Source: Paenibacillus tengchongensis (GTDB taxonomy: Bacteria > Bacillota > Bacilli > Paenibacillales > Paenibacillaceae). Taken from it: a stretch of DNA of 64,000 bases. How positions within the stretch are numbered: position 1 is the stretch's first letter; each line of letters begins with the position of its first letter. A program made the position numbers and the translations under genes. Positions 7,781 to 16,438 of the stretch are shown here, one piece after another. A model generated the notes under the pieces. That model was not told the origin of the DNA. It saw only the letters and a list, made by a program, of their open reading frames with translations, and searched no databases. Where the stretch lies: contig NZ_WACP01000006.1 in assembly GCF_008973665.1 (NCBI RefSeq), positions 1 through 64,000 of the forward strand. The letters run 5' to 3'.

Positions 7781-10087
7781 TTACAGATCCGGATGCTCGT
7801 GCTTAGCCTTCAGACGGGTCCAGCGGCGCTGGACTTCGTTTCTGAAATTCGTCAGAGCCTCCTCGTTCTCCGGCTTCAGCAGGTGGCGGGTCTTGCCCAT
7901 CCCCTTCAGCCATTCAGACACGTCGATGCGTTTGTCTTTGGCTTCCGGATCATAGGTCAGTGTAGTAACGCCCTGTTCCACTTCATACAGCGGGAAGAAG
8001 CAGGACTCTACCGCCCTCGACACCAGTTCGGTGCCATCCTTGTCCTCGGTCATCCAGTTCAGTGGGCAGGCGATCAGAATTTTACCGTAGACCATGCCTT
8101 CATTCTGGGCGTACCACTGGGCCTTGGCGGCTTTCTTCAGCAGATCCTGCGGATACGCCTCGCAGCCGGTAAAGACATAAGGCACATTGGCCGCAGCCAT
8201 AATCTGGGCGGTATCCTTGTGCTGGGTGACTTTACCCTGCTGCGTCTTGCCGATGCTGGAGGTCGAAGTACGGTGGCCGAGAGGCGTGGAATACGACTGC
8301 TGAGCACCGGTATTCATATACCCTTCGTTATCATACTCGACGATAATCATCTTGTGGCCGCGCAGTGCTGCACCGATGGCCGGTCCCATGCCGATATCCA
8401 TCCCGCCGTCGCCGGTAACCATGACGAAGGTGAAATCATCCTTCAGTCCCAGTCCGTCCAGCTCGCCGCGGCGTTTGCGTTCCCAGAACATTTCCACTAC
8501 GCCGGAAAGCGTAGCCGCCCCGTTCTGGAAGAGGTTGTGAATAAATGTCGATTTATGCGCCGAATACGGGTAGCCGGTGGTGGTAACCATCGCGCAGCCT
8601 GTATGATACAGCGCCACAATATCGCCTTCAATCCCTCTGAAGAAAAGCTCCAGGCCGGAGAAGATCCCGCAGCCCGGGCAGGCGCCGTGTCCCGGCGAGA
8701 GCCGTCTCGGCTTCTTCATCAGGCTGCGCACCGGCGGAACCTTAACGCTCAGCTTGCCGGTCTCTTCATTGCGGGTTACGGTGATGAGGCCGGTCTTGAG
8801 CGCATCAAAATCCATCGGCTTCAGCAGCCGCTTCGGCGCCTTGTCCGGTTCGCCCGGATTGTGGCCGTAATAATCGAACGGAACCTCGACTTTATCGGCA
8901 ACCACAGCGTCCATGGCCAGTTGGAAGAAAGCATGGCCGTCTTCGGCGTAGAAGTCCTTGCCGCCCAGACCGTAAATCCGGCTGATAACCTTGGTCGTTG
9001 TATTACCATATGTGAACAATGCAGCCTTGATTTCGTTGACCATGTTGCCGCCGTGTCCGCCGACCGAGTCCGCACGGTCGCCAACAGTGATGGCTTTGAC
9101 GTTCTTCAGCGCTTCCGCAATCTGCTTCTGCGGGAACGGACGGATCATGTTCGGAGAGATGGCTCCGGCTTTAATCCCTTGCAGGCGCAGCTGGTCCACA
9201 ACGTCCTTAATGATCTCTGAAGCGGAGTTCATCAGGAAGACGGCTACGTCGGCATCCTCCATCCGGTACTGCTCCAGCAGCGGATAATGGCGCCCGGTTA
9301 ACTGCGCGAATTCTTCGGCAATCTCCTCGAACACCTCACCCGCATTGTACATTGCCACCGACTGCTGATAACGGTTGTTGATATAATCCGGCTCGTTCAT
9401 GTAAGGCCCGACCGTAACCGGATTGTTGCGGTCCAGGGTATCGGTGAAGCCGGCAGGCGGTTGTTCACCGACGAATTTATGCACATCCGCACGGTGGGCG
9501 AATGCCTGCACGCGGCGTTTCTGGTGGGAGGTGAAATAGCCGTCGGACGCTACCATCACCGGCAGGCGGACCTTGGCATGCTCGGCCAGCTTGAGCGCCA
9601 TCAGGTTCATGTCATAGACAGACTGGGGATCGCGGCACATCAGAATCGGCCAGCCGGTATTGAGCGCGAAGTACAAATCCGAATGATCGCCGTGAATGTT
9701 CAGCGGCCCGGAAATCGACCGGCAGATCAGGTTCATGACCATCGGCATCCGGGTGCCGGCCTGTACAGGCAGCTGCTCCAGCATGAACATATATCCTTGG
9801 GCGCTGGTCGCATTGAATACGCGTCCGCCGGCGGTAGCGGCACCGTAACAGATCCCGGCTGAGCTGTGCTCGCCGTCGGAAGGAACCAGCATGATGTCGT
9901 GCTGTCCGGCTGCTTTCATCGTATCGAGAAACTGTGCAACCTCCGTGGAAGGGGAGATCGGGAAATAACCCATCACATGGTAATTGATCTGATGAGCCGC
10001 ATAGGCAGCCATTTCGTTGCCGGACTCATACAGGAATTTCTGCTCCACCTGGGCGGAGCCTATTTCTTTTTCATAATCGATAGCCAC
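7781..10087 (-). CDS. 2-oxoacid:ferredoxin oxidoreductase, fused alpha-beta subunits
   Basis: A 768-aa protein that joins two normally separate subunits. Residues about 15-410 are the alpha (PorA-like) part with the pyrimidine-domain motif GYFPISPSTEVAQF and the domain II region. Residues about 445-768 are the beta (PorB-like) part. Beta carries the thiamine diphosphate motif GDGGMD (559-564) to N587. It also has four Cys placed like those binding the proximal 4Fe-4S cluster: C470, C473, C498 and C642. The enzyme oxidatively decarboxylates a 2-oxoacid to an acyl-CoA and reduces ferredoxin. It lies 26 nt downstream of the gamma-delta gene. Substrate (pyruvate, 2-oxoglutarate, branched chain) is not determined. 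Confidence 0.88.
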   Translation of the reverse strand: MAIDYEKEIGSAQVEQKFLYESGNEMAAYAAHQINYHVMGYFPISPSTEVAQFLDTMKAAGQHDIMLVPSDGEHSSAGICYGAATAGGRVFNATSAQGYMFMLEQLPVQAGTRMPMVMNLICRSISGPLNIHGDHSDLYFALNTGWPILMCRDPQSVYDMNLMALKLAEHAKVRLPVMVASDGYFTSHQKRRVQAFAHRADVHKFVGEQPPAGFTDTLDRNNPVTVGPYMNEPDYINNRYQQSVAMYNAGEVFEEIAEEFAQLTGRHYPLLEQYRMEDADVAVFLMNSASEIIKDVVDQLRLQGIKAGAISPNMIRPFPQKQIAEALKNVKAITVGDRADSVGGHGGNMVNEIKAALFTYGNTTTKVISRIYGLGGKDFYAEDGHAFFQLAMDAVVADKVEVPFDYYGHNPGEPDKAPKRLLKPMDFDALKTGLITVTRNEETGKLSVKVPPVRSLMKKPRRLSPGHGACPGCGIFSGLELFFRGIEGDIVALYHTGCAMVTTTGYPYSAHKSTFIHNLFQNGAATLSGVVEMFWERKRRGELDGLGLKDDFTFVMVTGDGGMDIGMGPAIGAALRGHKMIIVEYDNEGYMNTGAQQSYSTPLGHRTSTSSIGKTQQGKVTQHKDTAQIMAAANVPYVFTGCEAYPQDLLKKAAKAQWYAQNEGMVYGKILIACPLNWMTEDKDGTELVSRAVESCFFPLYEVEQGVTTLTYDPEAKDKRIDVSEWLKGMGKTRHLLKPENEEALTNFRNEVQRRWTRLKAKHEHPDL

Positions 10088-10113
10088 TCTTCATTCCACC
10101 TTTCTCCGGGAGT

Positions 10114-11139
10114 TTAGGACTGGGCCACAAGATCCGCAAGATCGAACGTGTGGCGGACCGTATGGGCATCTGCATAGCCTTCCTGCTCGCGCATACTGGA
10201 GAGCGCCGAGGTCGGGCAGGCGCCTACGCATTTCAGGCAGCCTTTGCAGTATTGATAATCGATGCCCAGCAGGAACATCTGCGAACGGCCCTTGCGGTCC
10301 AGCCGCTCCTCCCAGACAAAGCACTGGTCAGGGCAGACGGTATCGCACTGCGCGCAATTGATGCAGGATTCTTGCTCATATGCCGGGAGCATACCCGAGC
10401 GCGAGATGCTCAGGTTCTTCAGGAAGGTGCTGCCCGGATTGACGATCGAGCCGCCCATCGGCTGAGTCTCATAGCCGAGCGGAGACAGGTCGGAACGCAC
10501 ATATTCGGGCATGCTTTCTCCTGCCGGCAGATCAAAATGCATAAACTGTACTTCATTATATCCGCGCTCAAAGGTCCGGATTGCCGATTCAACCGCCTGC
10601 GGATACTTCTTGCCGAGAGACTTCTCGATGACGCCCTTCATCGTCTCGGTGTCCAGGAACGGGCAGAGCCGGAACAAAGCTCCGAGCATCGCCATATTTA
10701 CCCGGTTCTTCTCTTTGAGCGCAATGCTTGTTGCGTCAATCACCGCGAGCGTGCCAGCCTTCAGCTTAAGCAGCTCCTTCAGTTCCTCCGGCGTCCTGGC
10801 CGAATTCACGAGAACGGTGCTTTCTTCCGTAATTCCGCTGGTGACGTTGACGGTCTTGGCCAGCGCTTCATGGAATACTCCGACGACATGCGGCCGTTCC
10901 ACCGGAGAAGTATCGCGGATATGTGTGTTTAAATCACAGAACCGGATATGCGCCTTAACCGGCGACCCCTTCTTCTCTGAGCCGTAGGATGAGAAGCTGA
11001 CGCCGTTCAGGCCGGCTCCGACTACTCCTGCTTCCGCGAGCATCTTGCCGGCCAGGTTGGCCCCCAGACCGCCAATGGACTCCAGGCGGATCTCGAAGAA
11101 GCCGAGCGCGTTAACTTTTGGTAAATGTACCACCGACAT
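10114..11139 (-). CDS. 2-oxoacid:ferredoxin oxidoreductase, fused gamma-delta subunits
   Basis: A 341-aa protein. The N-terminal half is the gamma subunit, with FFEIRLESIGGLGANLAGK, the CoA-handling Rossmann-like domain. The C-terminal part is a 2x[4Fe-4S] ferredoxin delta domain, with CINCAQCDTVC and CKGCLKCVGAC cysteine clusters. ATG 11139 is preceded by AAAGGGG; the ATG at 11151 has no binding site and would add four residues. It is the first gene of a two-gene operon with the alpha-beta fusion, so all four POR subunits are supplied by two polypeptides. Confidence 0.87.
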   Translation of the reverse strand: MSVVHLPKVNALGFFEIRLESIGGLGANLAGKMLAEAGVVGAGLNGVSFSSYGSEKKGSPVKAHIRFCDLNTHIRDTSPVERPHVVGVFHEALAKTVNVTSGITEESTVLVNSARTPEELKELLKLKAGTLAVIDATSIALKEKNRVNMAMLGALFRLCPFLDTETMKGVIEKSLGKKYPQAVESAIRTFERGYNEVQFMHFDLPAGESMPEYVRSDLSPLGYETQPMGGSIVNPGSTFLKNLSISRSGMLPAYEQESCINCAQCDTVCPDQCFVWEERLDRKGRSQMFLLGIDYQYCKGCLKCVGACPTSALSSMREQEGYADAHTVRHTFDLADLVAQS

Positions 11140-11515
11140 AACCCCTTTCATAGTGTCAAGTAGAATAACATCCTTTTGACTTTTTCAACGATTGTAACTT
11201 GATTCACCCTGCCGCGAAGTGATAAATCTTGCATTATCCACTCATTGGGAATCACAATTATTTATGGATTTTTATTGTTTTATTTATATGCGACAGAGTG
11301 ACGTTACTTCATAAGCAGGAATGCTGCCATCCACTCTGCAGAATATGAACATTATGTGTAATCCGGCAGTTCCCAATGAATTGTTGAACGGTTGTCAACT
11401 TTAATTAAGCCGTAATATTAAAAATTAAGATGTTAAATTTATCACATTTACTCATGATAAAAATCACTAGTTTCGCATCTGGCAGGAGCAGGCCGGAGCC
11501 TTCCCATGACAAATA
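11140..11515. other. gene-free AT-rich stretch upstream of the oxidoreductase operon
   Basis: This stretch is markedly more AT-rich than the genes on either side. It must contain the promoter of the oxidoreductase operon (minus strand), but I could not settle on one -35/-10 pair. A GTTGA-N7-TCAAC inverted repeat occurs near 11383-11399. A 27-codon ORF on the plus strand near 11320 has no properly spaced ribosome binding site and is not called. No riboswitch or RNA gene was recognised. Confidence 0.5.
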
Positions 11516-11539
11516 CCCGCCGGCCTGCAGGCCGGCGGG
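11516..11539 (-). terminator. terminator of the GH8 gene
   Basis: A perfect 24-bp palindrome with arms CCCGCCGGCCTG / CAGGCCGGCGGG lies 40 bp after the GH8 stop codon. The following minus-strand sequence TATTTGTC is only moderately T-rich. Confidence 0.65.
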
Positions 11540-11579
11540 ATACGCTCTACGAGTACCTTGATCTGTTAAGAGACTACGC

Positions 11580-12809
11580 TTAATATGCCCACCAGTTTCC
11601 CGACATCACCAGCATGGAGAACAGCTTGATGCTGTCCTCATAATAATCCTCGGCGCCGCTTCCGGCCGTATGGGTCCACAGCGCATTCAGCCAGCTCTGG
11701 TTGGAGGGAGAAATCATAGCGCTGACGCCAAAGGGTGCATAGAAGGCTCCGCTGTTATAGCTCCCGAAAGTGGTTCCGTTCAGCTTGTAGCCATCCACAA
11801 TATTGGCCGGGGCGCTCCCCGTCTTGGTCTTGATCCAGCTGTTAAGCTGCGTCAGCTGGGCCAGTGCGCGGTTATCACCGGTGATTAAATAGTCGGTTGC
11901 AATCCGCCATGGTGTGCGGCAGGCATTGTAATTATAGTGCCCGTCATTGGCATCCTCAAGGAAGTTGGCTGCAGCCGGTTTATATACCCCGCCGGAGTAT
12001 ACCGAAAAGTCCGGCAGCAATCCGGTTGTGGAGCTGTATCCGGAATACAGACTGCCTATGATGCTGTATGTCTTGTCGATAACATTCTGCCAGCGGGCAT
12101 CACCCATAGCGGCCTTAAAGCCTTTTAAATGATTCAGCAGGAAATCCGAAGTCCGGGTCGCCGTATTATAAGTCCCGCTGGAAGCCCAGTCGCCGAGACG
12201 GATCGTCCACTGGGTCTGGTTAATATCACTGTTCATAATCGCATTGATAATGTTCGTGGCAGCCTGCAGATAGTTCACCGTTCCCGTACTGCCCCACTGC
12301 TTATGGGCAAGCAGCAGCGAATAGGCAATATCCATATCCCCGTCCGCAGCCGAATCTTCGCCTTCTATATTCTGAAAGCTGCTGTTCTGCTTCCAAGCCA
12401 TTAAGTAAGGGTTAATCGAACTGGGATGGGCTGTATAATAGTTATATAATCCATTGAAATAGGTCTGGGCGCTGCCGTCGTATCCGGCCATAAGCACCGT
12501 AAACAGCATGCCGTAGCCATGCGCCTCCGATACGGTCTCCCCCGCCGAATTGTATTTGACATAATATTTGCCGGTCCCGGCGGGCTTCAAATACGCTGCT
12601 TTCCAGGCATCCCATTTGGTCTTGACGGCATTATCCATGGCGGTCTGCGTTACATGATTGGGTTTGATAGTGCCGGCCGTGTAGGTTGTATGCTGCGGAA
12701 ACGGTTTGTTTACAGCGGCAAAAGCGGACCCTGCCGGCAGAAGAAACAGTGCCAGACAGAAGGCCAACATGCTTTTTCCACCCCATTTGAGCTTCCCAGG
12801 CTTTTTCAT
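11580..12809 (-). CDS. secreted glycoside hydrolase family 8 enzyme (beta-glucanase/chitosanase type)
   Basis: A 409-aa precursor with a typical signal peptide (basic start, hydrophobic 13-29, cleavage likely after AFA near 31). The mature part matches GH8: general acid E95 in SEAHGYGM and the family signature ADGDMDIAYSLLLAHKQW at 155-172. It aligns well by eye with Bacillus/Paenibacillus GH8 chitosanase-glucanases, including IVDGYKLNG and the C-terminal SGNWW. The loop that carries the catalytic Glu in K17-type chitosanases reads LEDANDGHYNYNA here, so specificity (chitosan, lichenan or cellulose) is left open. It is monocistronic and bounded by terminators. Confidence 0.87.
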   Translation of the reverse strand: MKKPGKLKWGGKSMLAFCLALFLLPAGSAFAAVNKPFPQHTTYTAGTIKPNHVTQTAMDNAVKTKWDAWKAAYLKPAGTGKYYVKYNSAGETVSEAHGYGMLFTVLMAGYDGSAQTYFNGLYNYYTAHPSSINPYLMAWKQNSSFQNIEGEDSAADGDMDIAYSLLLAHKQWGSTGTVNYLQAATNIINAIMNSDINQTQWTIRLGDWASSGTYNTATRTSDFLLNHLKGFKAAMGDARWQNVIDKTYSIIGSLYSGYSSTTGLLPDFSVYSGGVYKPAAANFLEDANDGHYNYNACRTPWRIATDYLITGDNRALAQLTQLNSWIKTKTGSAPANIVDGYKLNGTTFGSYNSGAFYAPFGVSAMISPSNQSWLNALWTHTAGSGAEDYYEDSIKLFSMLVMSGNWWAY

Positions 12810-12973
12810 CCATCTTCACTCCTTAGCATTATTGGTGCTGCAACAATACGGACAGGACGAAACATCACCTCACCGGCTGAAAAAAATAGTATTTTAAAGC
12901 ATATTTAATATATTATTCCATATCTCCACTGTCAATAACATTAGCCCCCGCTCCGTATTGACCCGAAATAAAC

Positions 12974-13025
12974 AAAAAAAGCTGCTCTTCCAAAGGTTAG
13001 ATAACCTTGTAGAAGAACAGCTTTT
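12974..13025. terminator. terminator after pncB
   Basis: AAAAAGCTGCTCTTC and GAAGAACAGCTTTT (about 12976-13025) form a long stem with one mismatch, with T-rich ends on the minus strand. It closes the pncA-pncB transcript. Confidence 0.8.
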
Positions 13026-13047
13026 GCAGCTCGTATTTCCTGTTATG

Positions 13048-14499
13048 CTATTCCATGTCCTGCTGCATATGCTCGGCGATCAGCCGCTGTTTGCGGTCCC
13101 AGACCTGCTCGCTCAGGTTCACCCGGTAGACCTCCGGATTGAGGATACGCAGGTATTCCGGCCAGAACAAATCCAGCTGCTGCTCATGGTAGCGGCGGAT
13201 TTCCTCCAGCTCCGGCAATTTGTAGACCTGAAAGCCGTTCACAAAGATCGGCTCCAGCATCGGAAGCGCCTCATAACGGTCCACATTCTTCTTCAAATAC
13301 GGATGAAGCGGGTTAAACAGCTTCAGCCGGGCGCCGCTGCGCGGAGCCGTGTCCTCCGGATAGCTGATATAATCGGCCAGCGCCTTGCCGTGGGTGCCGA
13401 CAATCCGGAACACCTCTTTCTTGCCGGGGGTCGAGACCTTCTCCGGATTGGAGGAGATCTTGATCGTCGGAATCATCTCGCCTTCCGCCGATTCGATCTC
13501 AACCAGCTTGTACACTCCTCCCAGCGATGGCTGGTCGGAAGCGGTAATCAGCTGTGTGCCGACACCCCAGGTATCGATGGCCGCTCCTTGGGCTTTCAGG
13601 TTCATGATTGTATTCTCGTCCAGATCATTGGAGGCGACGATCTTCACATAGTCCAGTCCGGCGTCATCCAGCATTTTACGCGCCTGGCGCGACAGGTAGG
13701 CCAGGTCACCGCTGTCCAGGCGGATGGCGTTCATCCGTTTGCCCTGCGCTTCCAGCTGCTTGGCGGTGTGTATCGCATGCGGCACCCCGCTGCGCAGCGT
13801 ATCGAACGTATCCACCAGCAGCGTTACATTATCCGGCAGTACCCGTGCATAGGTATCAAACGCCTCCTGCTCGCTGCCGAAGCTCTGCACCCATGAATGG
13901 GCATGCGTGCCCTTGGTAGGGATGCCGAACATTTTGCCGGCCAGCATGTTGGAGGTGGCATGGAAGCCGCCGACATAGGCCGCGCGTGCACCCCACACTG
14001 CGGCATCCGCCTCCTGTGCGCGCCGGGTGCCGAACTCCAGCAGAATGTCGTCCGGTGCTACCTGCTTAATGCGCGAAGCCTTGGTGGCGATCAGTGTTTG
14101 GTAGTTCATAAAATTCAGAATCGCCGTTTCCACCAGTTGCGCTTCCATAATGGTGCCTTCCACGCGGATTAGCGGCTCATCCGGGAACACCAGCGCCCCC
14201 TCTTTCATCGAGTGGATGGTGCCCTGGAAGTGAAACTGCAGCAGCTCCTCCAGAAACGCCGGCGCATAGTTCTCCTCCTGCTCCGACAAATAGCGGACAT
14301 CCTCTTCGGAAAAACGCAGGCCCACTATATATTGAACAATGCGTTCCAGCCCCGCGAAGACGGCAAATCCGTTGCCGAACGGCAGCTTGCGGAAATAAGC
14401 CTCGAACACCGCCTTGCGCTTGTGGCTGCCGTTCACCCAGTGGGCGTACATCATATTGATCTGATATTTGTCGGTATGCAGCGCAAATTCCTTCCTCAA
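13048..14499 (-). CDS. pncB: nicotinate phosphoribosyltransferase
   Basis: A 483-aa NAPRTase that converts nicotinate, PRPP and ATP to nicotinate mononucleotide. The N-terminus (ALHTDKYQINMMYAHW) is characteristic. The GTHAHSWVQSFGSE segment and the LLVDTFDTLRSGV segment follow in family order. Its length matches the Gram-positive long form. It starts 45 nt after pncA ends, so the two steps nicotinamide to nicotinate to NaMN are encoded consecutively, with a Nudix-wHTH protein upstream. Confidence 0.93.
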   Translation of the reverse strand: MRKEFALHTDKYQINMMYAHWVNGSHKRKAVFEAYFRKLPFGNGFAVFAGLERIVQYIVGLRFSEEDVRYLSEQEENYAPAFLEELLQFHFQGTIHSMKEGALVFPDEPLIRVEGTIMEAQLVETAILNFMNYQTLIATKASRIKQVAPDDILLEFGTRRAQEADAAVWGARAAYVGGFHATSNMLAGKMFGIPTKGTHAHSWVQSFGSEQEAFDTYARVLPDNVTLLVDTFDTLRSGVPHAIHTAKQLEAQGKRMNAIRLDSGDLAYLSRQARKMLDDAGLDYVKIVASNDLDENTIMNLKAQGAAIDTWGVGTQLITASDQPSLGGVYKLVEIESAEGEMIPTIKISSNPEKVSTPGKKEVFRIVGTHGKALADYISYPEDTAPRSGARLKLFNPLHPYLKKNVDRYEALPMLEPIFVNGFQVYKLPELEEIRRYHEQQLDLFWPEYLRILNPEVYRVNLSEQVWDRKQRLIAEHMQQDME

Positions 14500-14544
14500 A
14501 ACTTCAGCTCCTGTCTCTTCGCCGAACGGCGCTTCATGTCGTAT

Positions 14545-15087
14545 TTATTCTGCCTTCACTACTGCTGCGCCCAGGCTGCCGCGGAAATGTCCGAGCGCCC
14601 ACTCATGGCCCTGCGGATTAAAGCTGGCGACGGCGTCTTCGTGTATGATGATTTCAAAGCCCTTGTTGTATGCATCCACCGCGGTATGCAGCACACAAAT
14701 ATCCGTGCAGACCCCAATCAGGTGCAGTTCGGTAATGCCGCGGGCACGCAGCTTAAGCTCCAGGTCCGTACCGCTGAAGGCGCTGTAGCGTGTTTTGTCC
14801 ATCCAGTACATAGAGTCATGATGTGCTTCGTACACATCCTTCAGCTGACCGTACAGCTCGCGCCCCCGGCTTCCGCGCAGGTTATGCGGCGGAAACAGCT
14901 TGCTCTCCGGATGATACGGATCTCCTTCCTCATGCAAATCGACCGCCATTACGACATAATCGCCGTTCTTCACGAACGCCTCCGTCAGTTCGCTAATCCG
15001 CGGGGCGATGTCTACCGCAGGCTGTCCGACCGGCAGGCTGCCGTCGACAAAATCATTAGTGAAATCAATCACGATCAACGCTCGCAT
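14545..15087 (-). CDS. pncA: nicotinamidase
   Basis: A 180-aa isochorismatase-fold amidase. The triad is visible as D8, K98 and C131 (GVCTDICV). The metal ligands are D50, H52 and H68, which separates true nicotinamidases from other cysteine hydrolases. It hydrolyses nicotinamide to nicotinate and ammonia in the cytosol for NAD salvage. It lies 45 nt before pncB and 45 nt after the Nudix gene on the same strand, so the three are probably one operon. Confidence 0.92.
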   Translation of the reverse strand: MRALIVIDFTNDFVDGSLPVGQPAVDIAPRISELTEAFVKNGDYVVMAVDLHEEGDPYHPESKLFPPHNLRGSRGRELYGQLKDVYEAHHDSMYWMDKTRYSAFSGTDLELKLRARGITELHLIGVCTDICVLHTAVDAYNKGFEIIIHEDAVASFNPQGHEWALGHFRGSLGAAVVKAE

Positions 15088-15132
15088 GGCGTAAACCCTC
15101 CTTGAAATAGGCCTGTTACTGGAATGCCGGAA

Positions 15133-15903
15133 TCAGGTATAAATCGATAACAACGGCTCATGATCGGTGAACATATAGAGCTGGGCAGGCCGCTGGGAAT
15201 ATTGGTTGGAGCTGAGCGGATTCCCCGCTTCGTCCCGCACCTCTTTCAGAATGCCCTGGCGGGAGCGCGTGGAAGTGATTTTACGGATAAAGTTCGGCTC
15301 CTTAAATTCCGGCACCACCGTCTGGATGACCTGGTACAGCTCGCTCAATGTGAAATGCCGCGGCAGGAACTGCCGGGCGATCGTCGTTTGCAGCATTTGC
15401 TGCTGAATCCGCAGATAGGCATCCGTAATGATCTCCCGGTGGTCAAAAGCCAGCTCCAACTCCTCCAGTGCTTCCTGCAGAGTGAAAAGCCCGACTTCGC
15501 CCGCATCGTCCGAGGCCTGCCGCTGCTCCAGCATCCATTCCTCCACCAGCGCAAAGAACGCATGGCTGATAATCCAGCCGCGCGGGTCGCGCCCCGGCGT
15601 ACTGTATACGCCTAAGTATTCTAGATGACCGCCGTCAACGCCGGTCTCTTCCTTCAATTCGCGCTTAGCCGCGTCATAAATGGACTCGTCTTCCTGGCAG
15701 AACCCGCCCGGCAGCGCCCACATGCCCGCACAGGGCCATTTCTTCCGCCGGATGAGCATGACCTTGAGCTCACGCAGCGGCAGGGTCTTGGTGACAGTCT
15801 TCCGCTCGCGCTTGGTTAGTGTAAACATTACAATATCAGCCGGCACTCCGTCCGGTGTCCGGTATTTTTGGGCGTTATAGTGCTGCTTCTCATTTTCGCT
15901 CAC
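15133..15903 (-). CDS. Nudix hydrolase with C-terminal winged helix, NrtR-like
   Basis: A 256-aa protein. An intact Nudix box spans 67-89 (GFCQEDE then RELKEETGV, fitting GX5EX7REUXEEXGU). It is followed by a C-terminal domain (about 165-250, FTLSELYQVIQTVVPEF) resembling the winged helix of NrtR-type regulators. NrtR proteins repress NAD-biosynthesis genes and release DNA on binding ADP-ribose; some keep hydrolase activity. Its place directly upstream of pncA and pncB supports an NAD-metabolism role, as regulator, ADP-ribose pyrophosphatase or both. No clear palindromic operator was seen, so regulation is an inference. Confidence 0.75.
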   Translation of the reverse strand: MSENEKQHYNAQKYRTPDGVPADIVMFTLTKRERKTVTKTLPLRELKVMLIRRKKWPCAGMWALPGGFCQEDESIYDAAKRELKEETGVDGGHLEYLGVYSTPGRDPRGWIISHAFFALVEEWMLEQRQASDDAGEVGLFTLQEALEELELAFDHREIITDAYLRIQQQMLQTTIARQFLPRHFTLSELYQVIQTVVPEFKEPNFIRKITSTRSRQGILKEVRDEAGNPLSSNQYSQRPAQLYMFTDHEPLLSIYT

Positions 15904-15961
15904 AATCGACCATCCTTTACCGCTGCTTTTTCAATGCCTGTCTTCAGGGCCGCCTTCCGGA

Positions 15962-16417
15962 TTAATCGCCGCAGGATGCGGGCGGACTTTCGGTACCGGC
16001 TTCCACGGTGATTTTTTCCGAGACGGTATCCTTGATAGCCGAAATCACCAGCTGCAGCAGATCATTGATCTCACTTTGGCTCTGCTGAAACTCGGCGACA
16101 ATCGGAATACCGTCGATTTCCGCCTGCATCTCCGCAATCTCGCGCTCGATTTTGTCTACCATACTCTTATTGCCAAAGCTTTCAAAGGCTACGATTTCCT
16201 TCTGCTTCTTCTTGATCTTCGCGATCAGTCCCTGCACCCGTTCGTGCCGCTGGATTTTGGACTCGGCCTGCTGGAATTGCTGCACTTCCTCGCTGCGCGA
16301 GATCAGACCCGCCAATTCATGGGCTTTGGATAGTATATCCTGGCGCTCTATTAAATCACTGGCACCTTCAGCTGTATAATCAATGCCTTTCATACGCATG
16401 TTCTCCTCACTCATCAT
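15962..16417 (-). CDS. ricA: RicA (YmcA), YlbF/YmcA-family subunit of the Ric complex
   Basis: A 151-aa, highly helical protein of the YlbF/YmcA family (coiled-coil core about 25-130) lying 21 nt after miaB. This matches the B. subtilis ymcB-ymcA order. RicA forms a complex with RicF and RicT that binds 4Fe-4S clusters and promotes mRNA maturation by RNase Y, competence, sporulation and biofilm formation. A single Cys near the extreme C-terminus (ASCGD, C149) agrees with the cluster-ligand Cys known at the C-terminus of RicA. The start follows GAAGGGGTGATAT. Confidence 0.85.
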   Translation of the reverse strand: MMSEENMRMKGIDYTAEGASDLIERQDILSKAHELAGLISRSEEVQQFQQAESKIQRHERVQGLIAKIKKKQKEIVAFESFGNKSMVDKIEREIAEMQAEIDGIPIVAEFQQSQSEINDLLQLVISAIKDTVSEKITVEAGTESPPASCGD

Positions 16418-16438
16418 ATATCACCCCTTCACCGGCAA

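Noticed and set aside
7682..9220. A 512-codon plus-strand frame opposite the alpha-beta oxidoreductase gene
   Set aside because: Shadow frame: the opposite strand encodes cofactor motifs without interruption, and this frame has no recognisable domain.
11140..11515. Possible riboswitch (thiamine or other) ahead of the TPP-dependent oxidoreductase
   Set aside because: The CTGAGA / ACCTGA-type core of a TPP riboswitch was looked for on both strands and not found.
12958..13896. A 312-codon plus-strand frame opposite pncB
   Set aside because: Shadow of the NAPRTase gene; begins inside its terminator.
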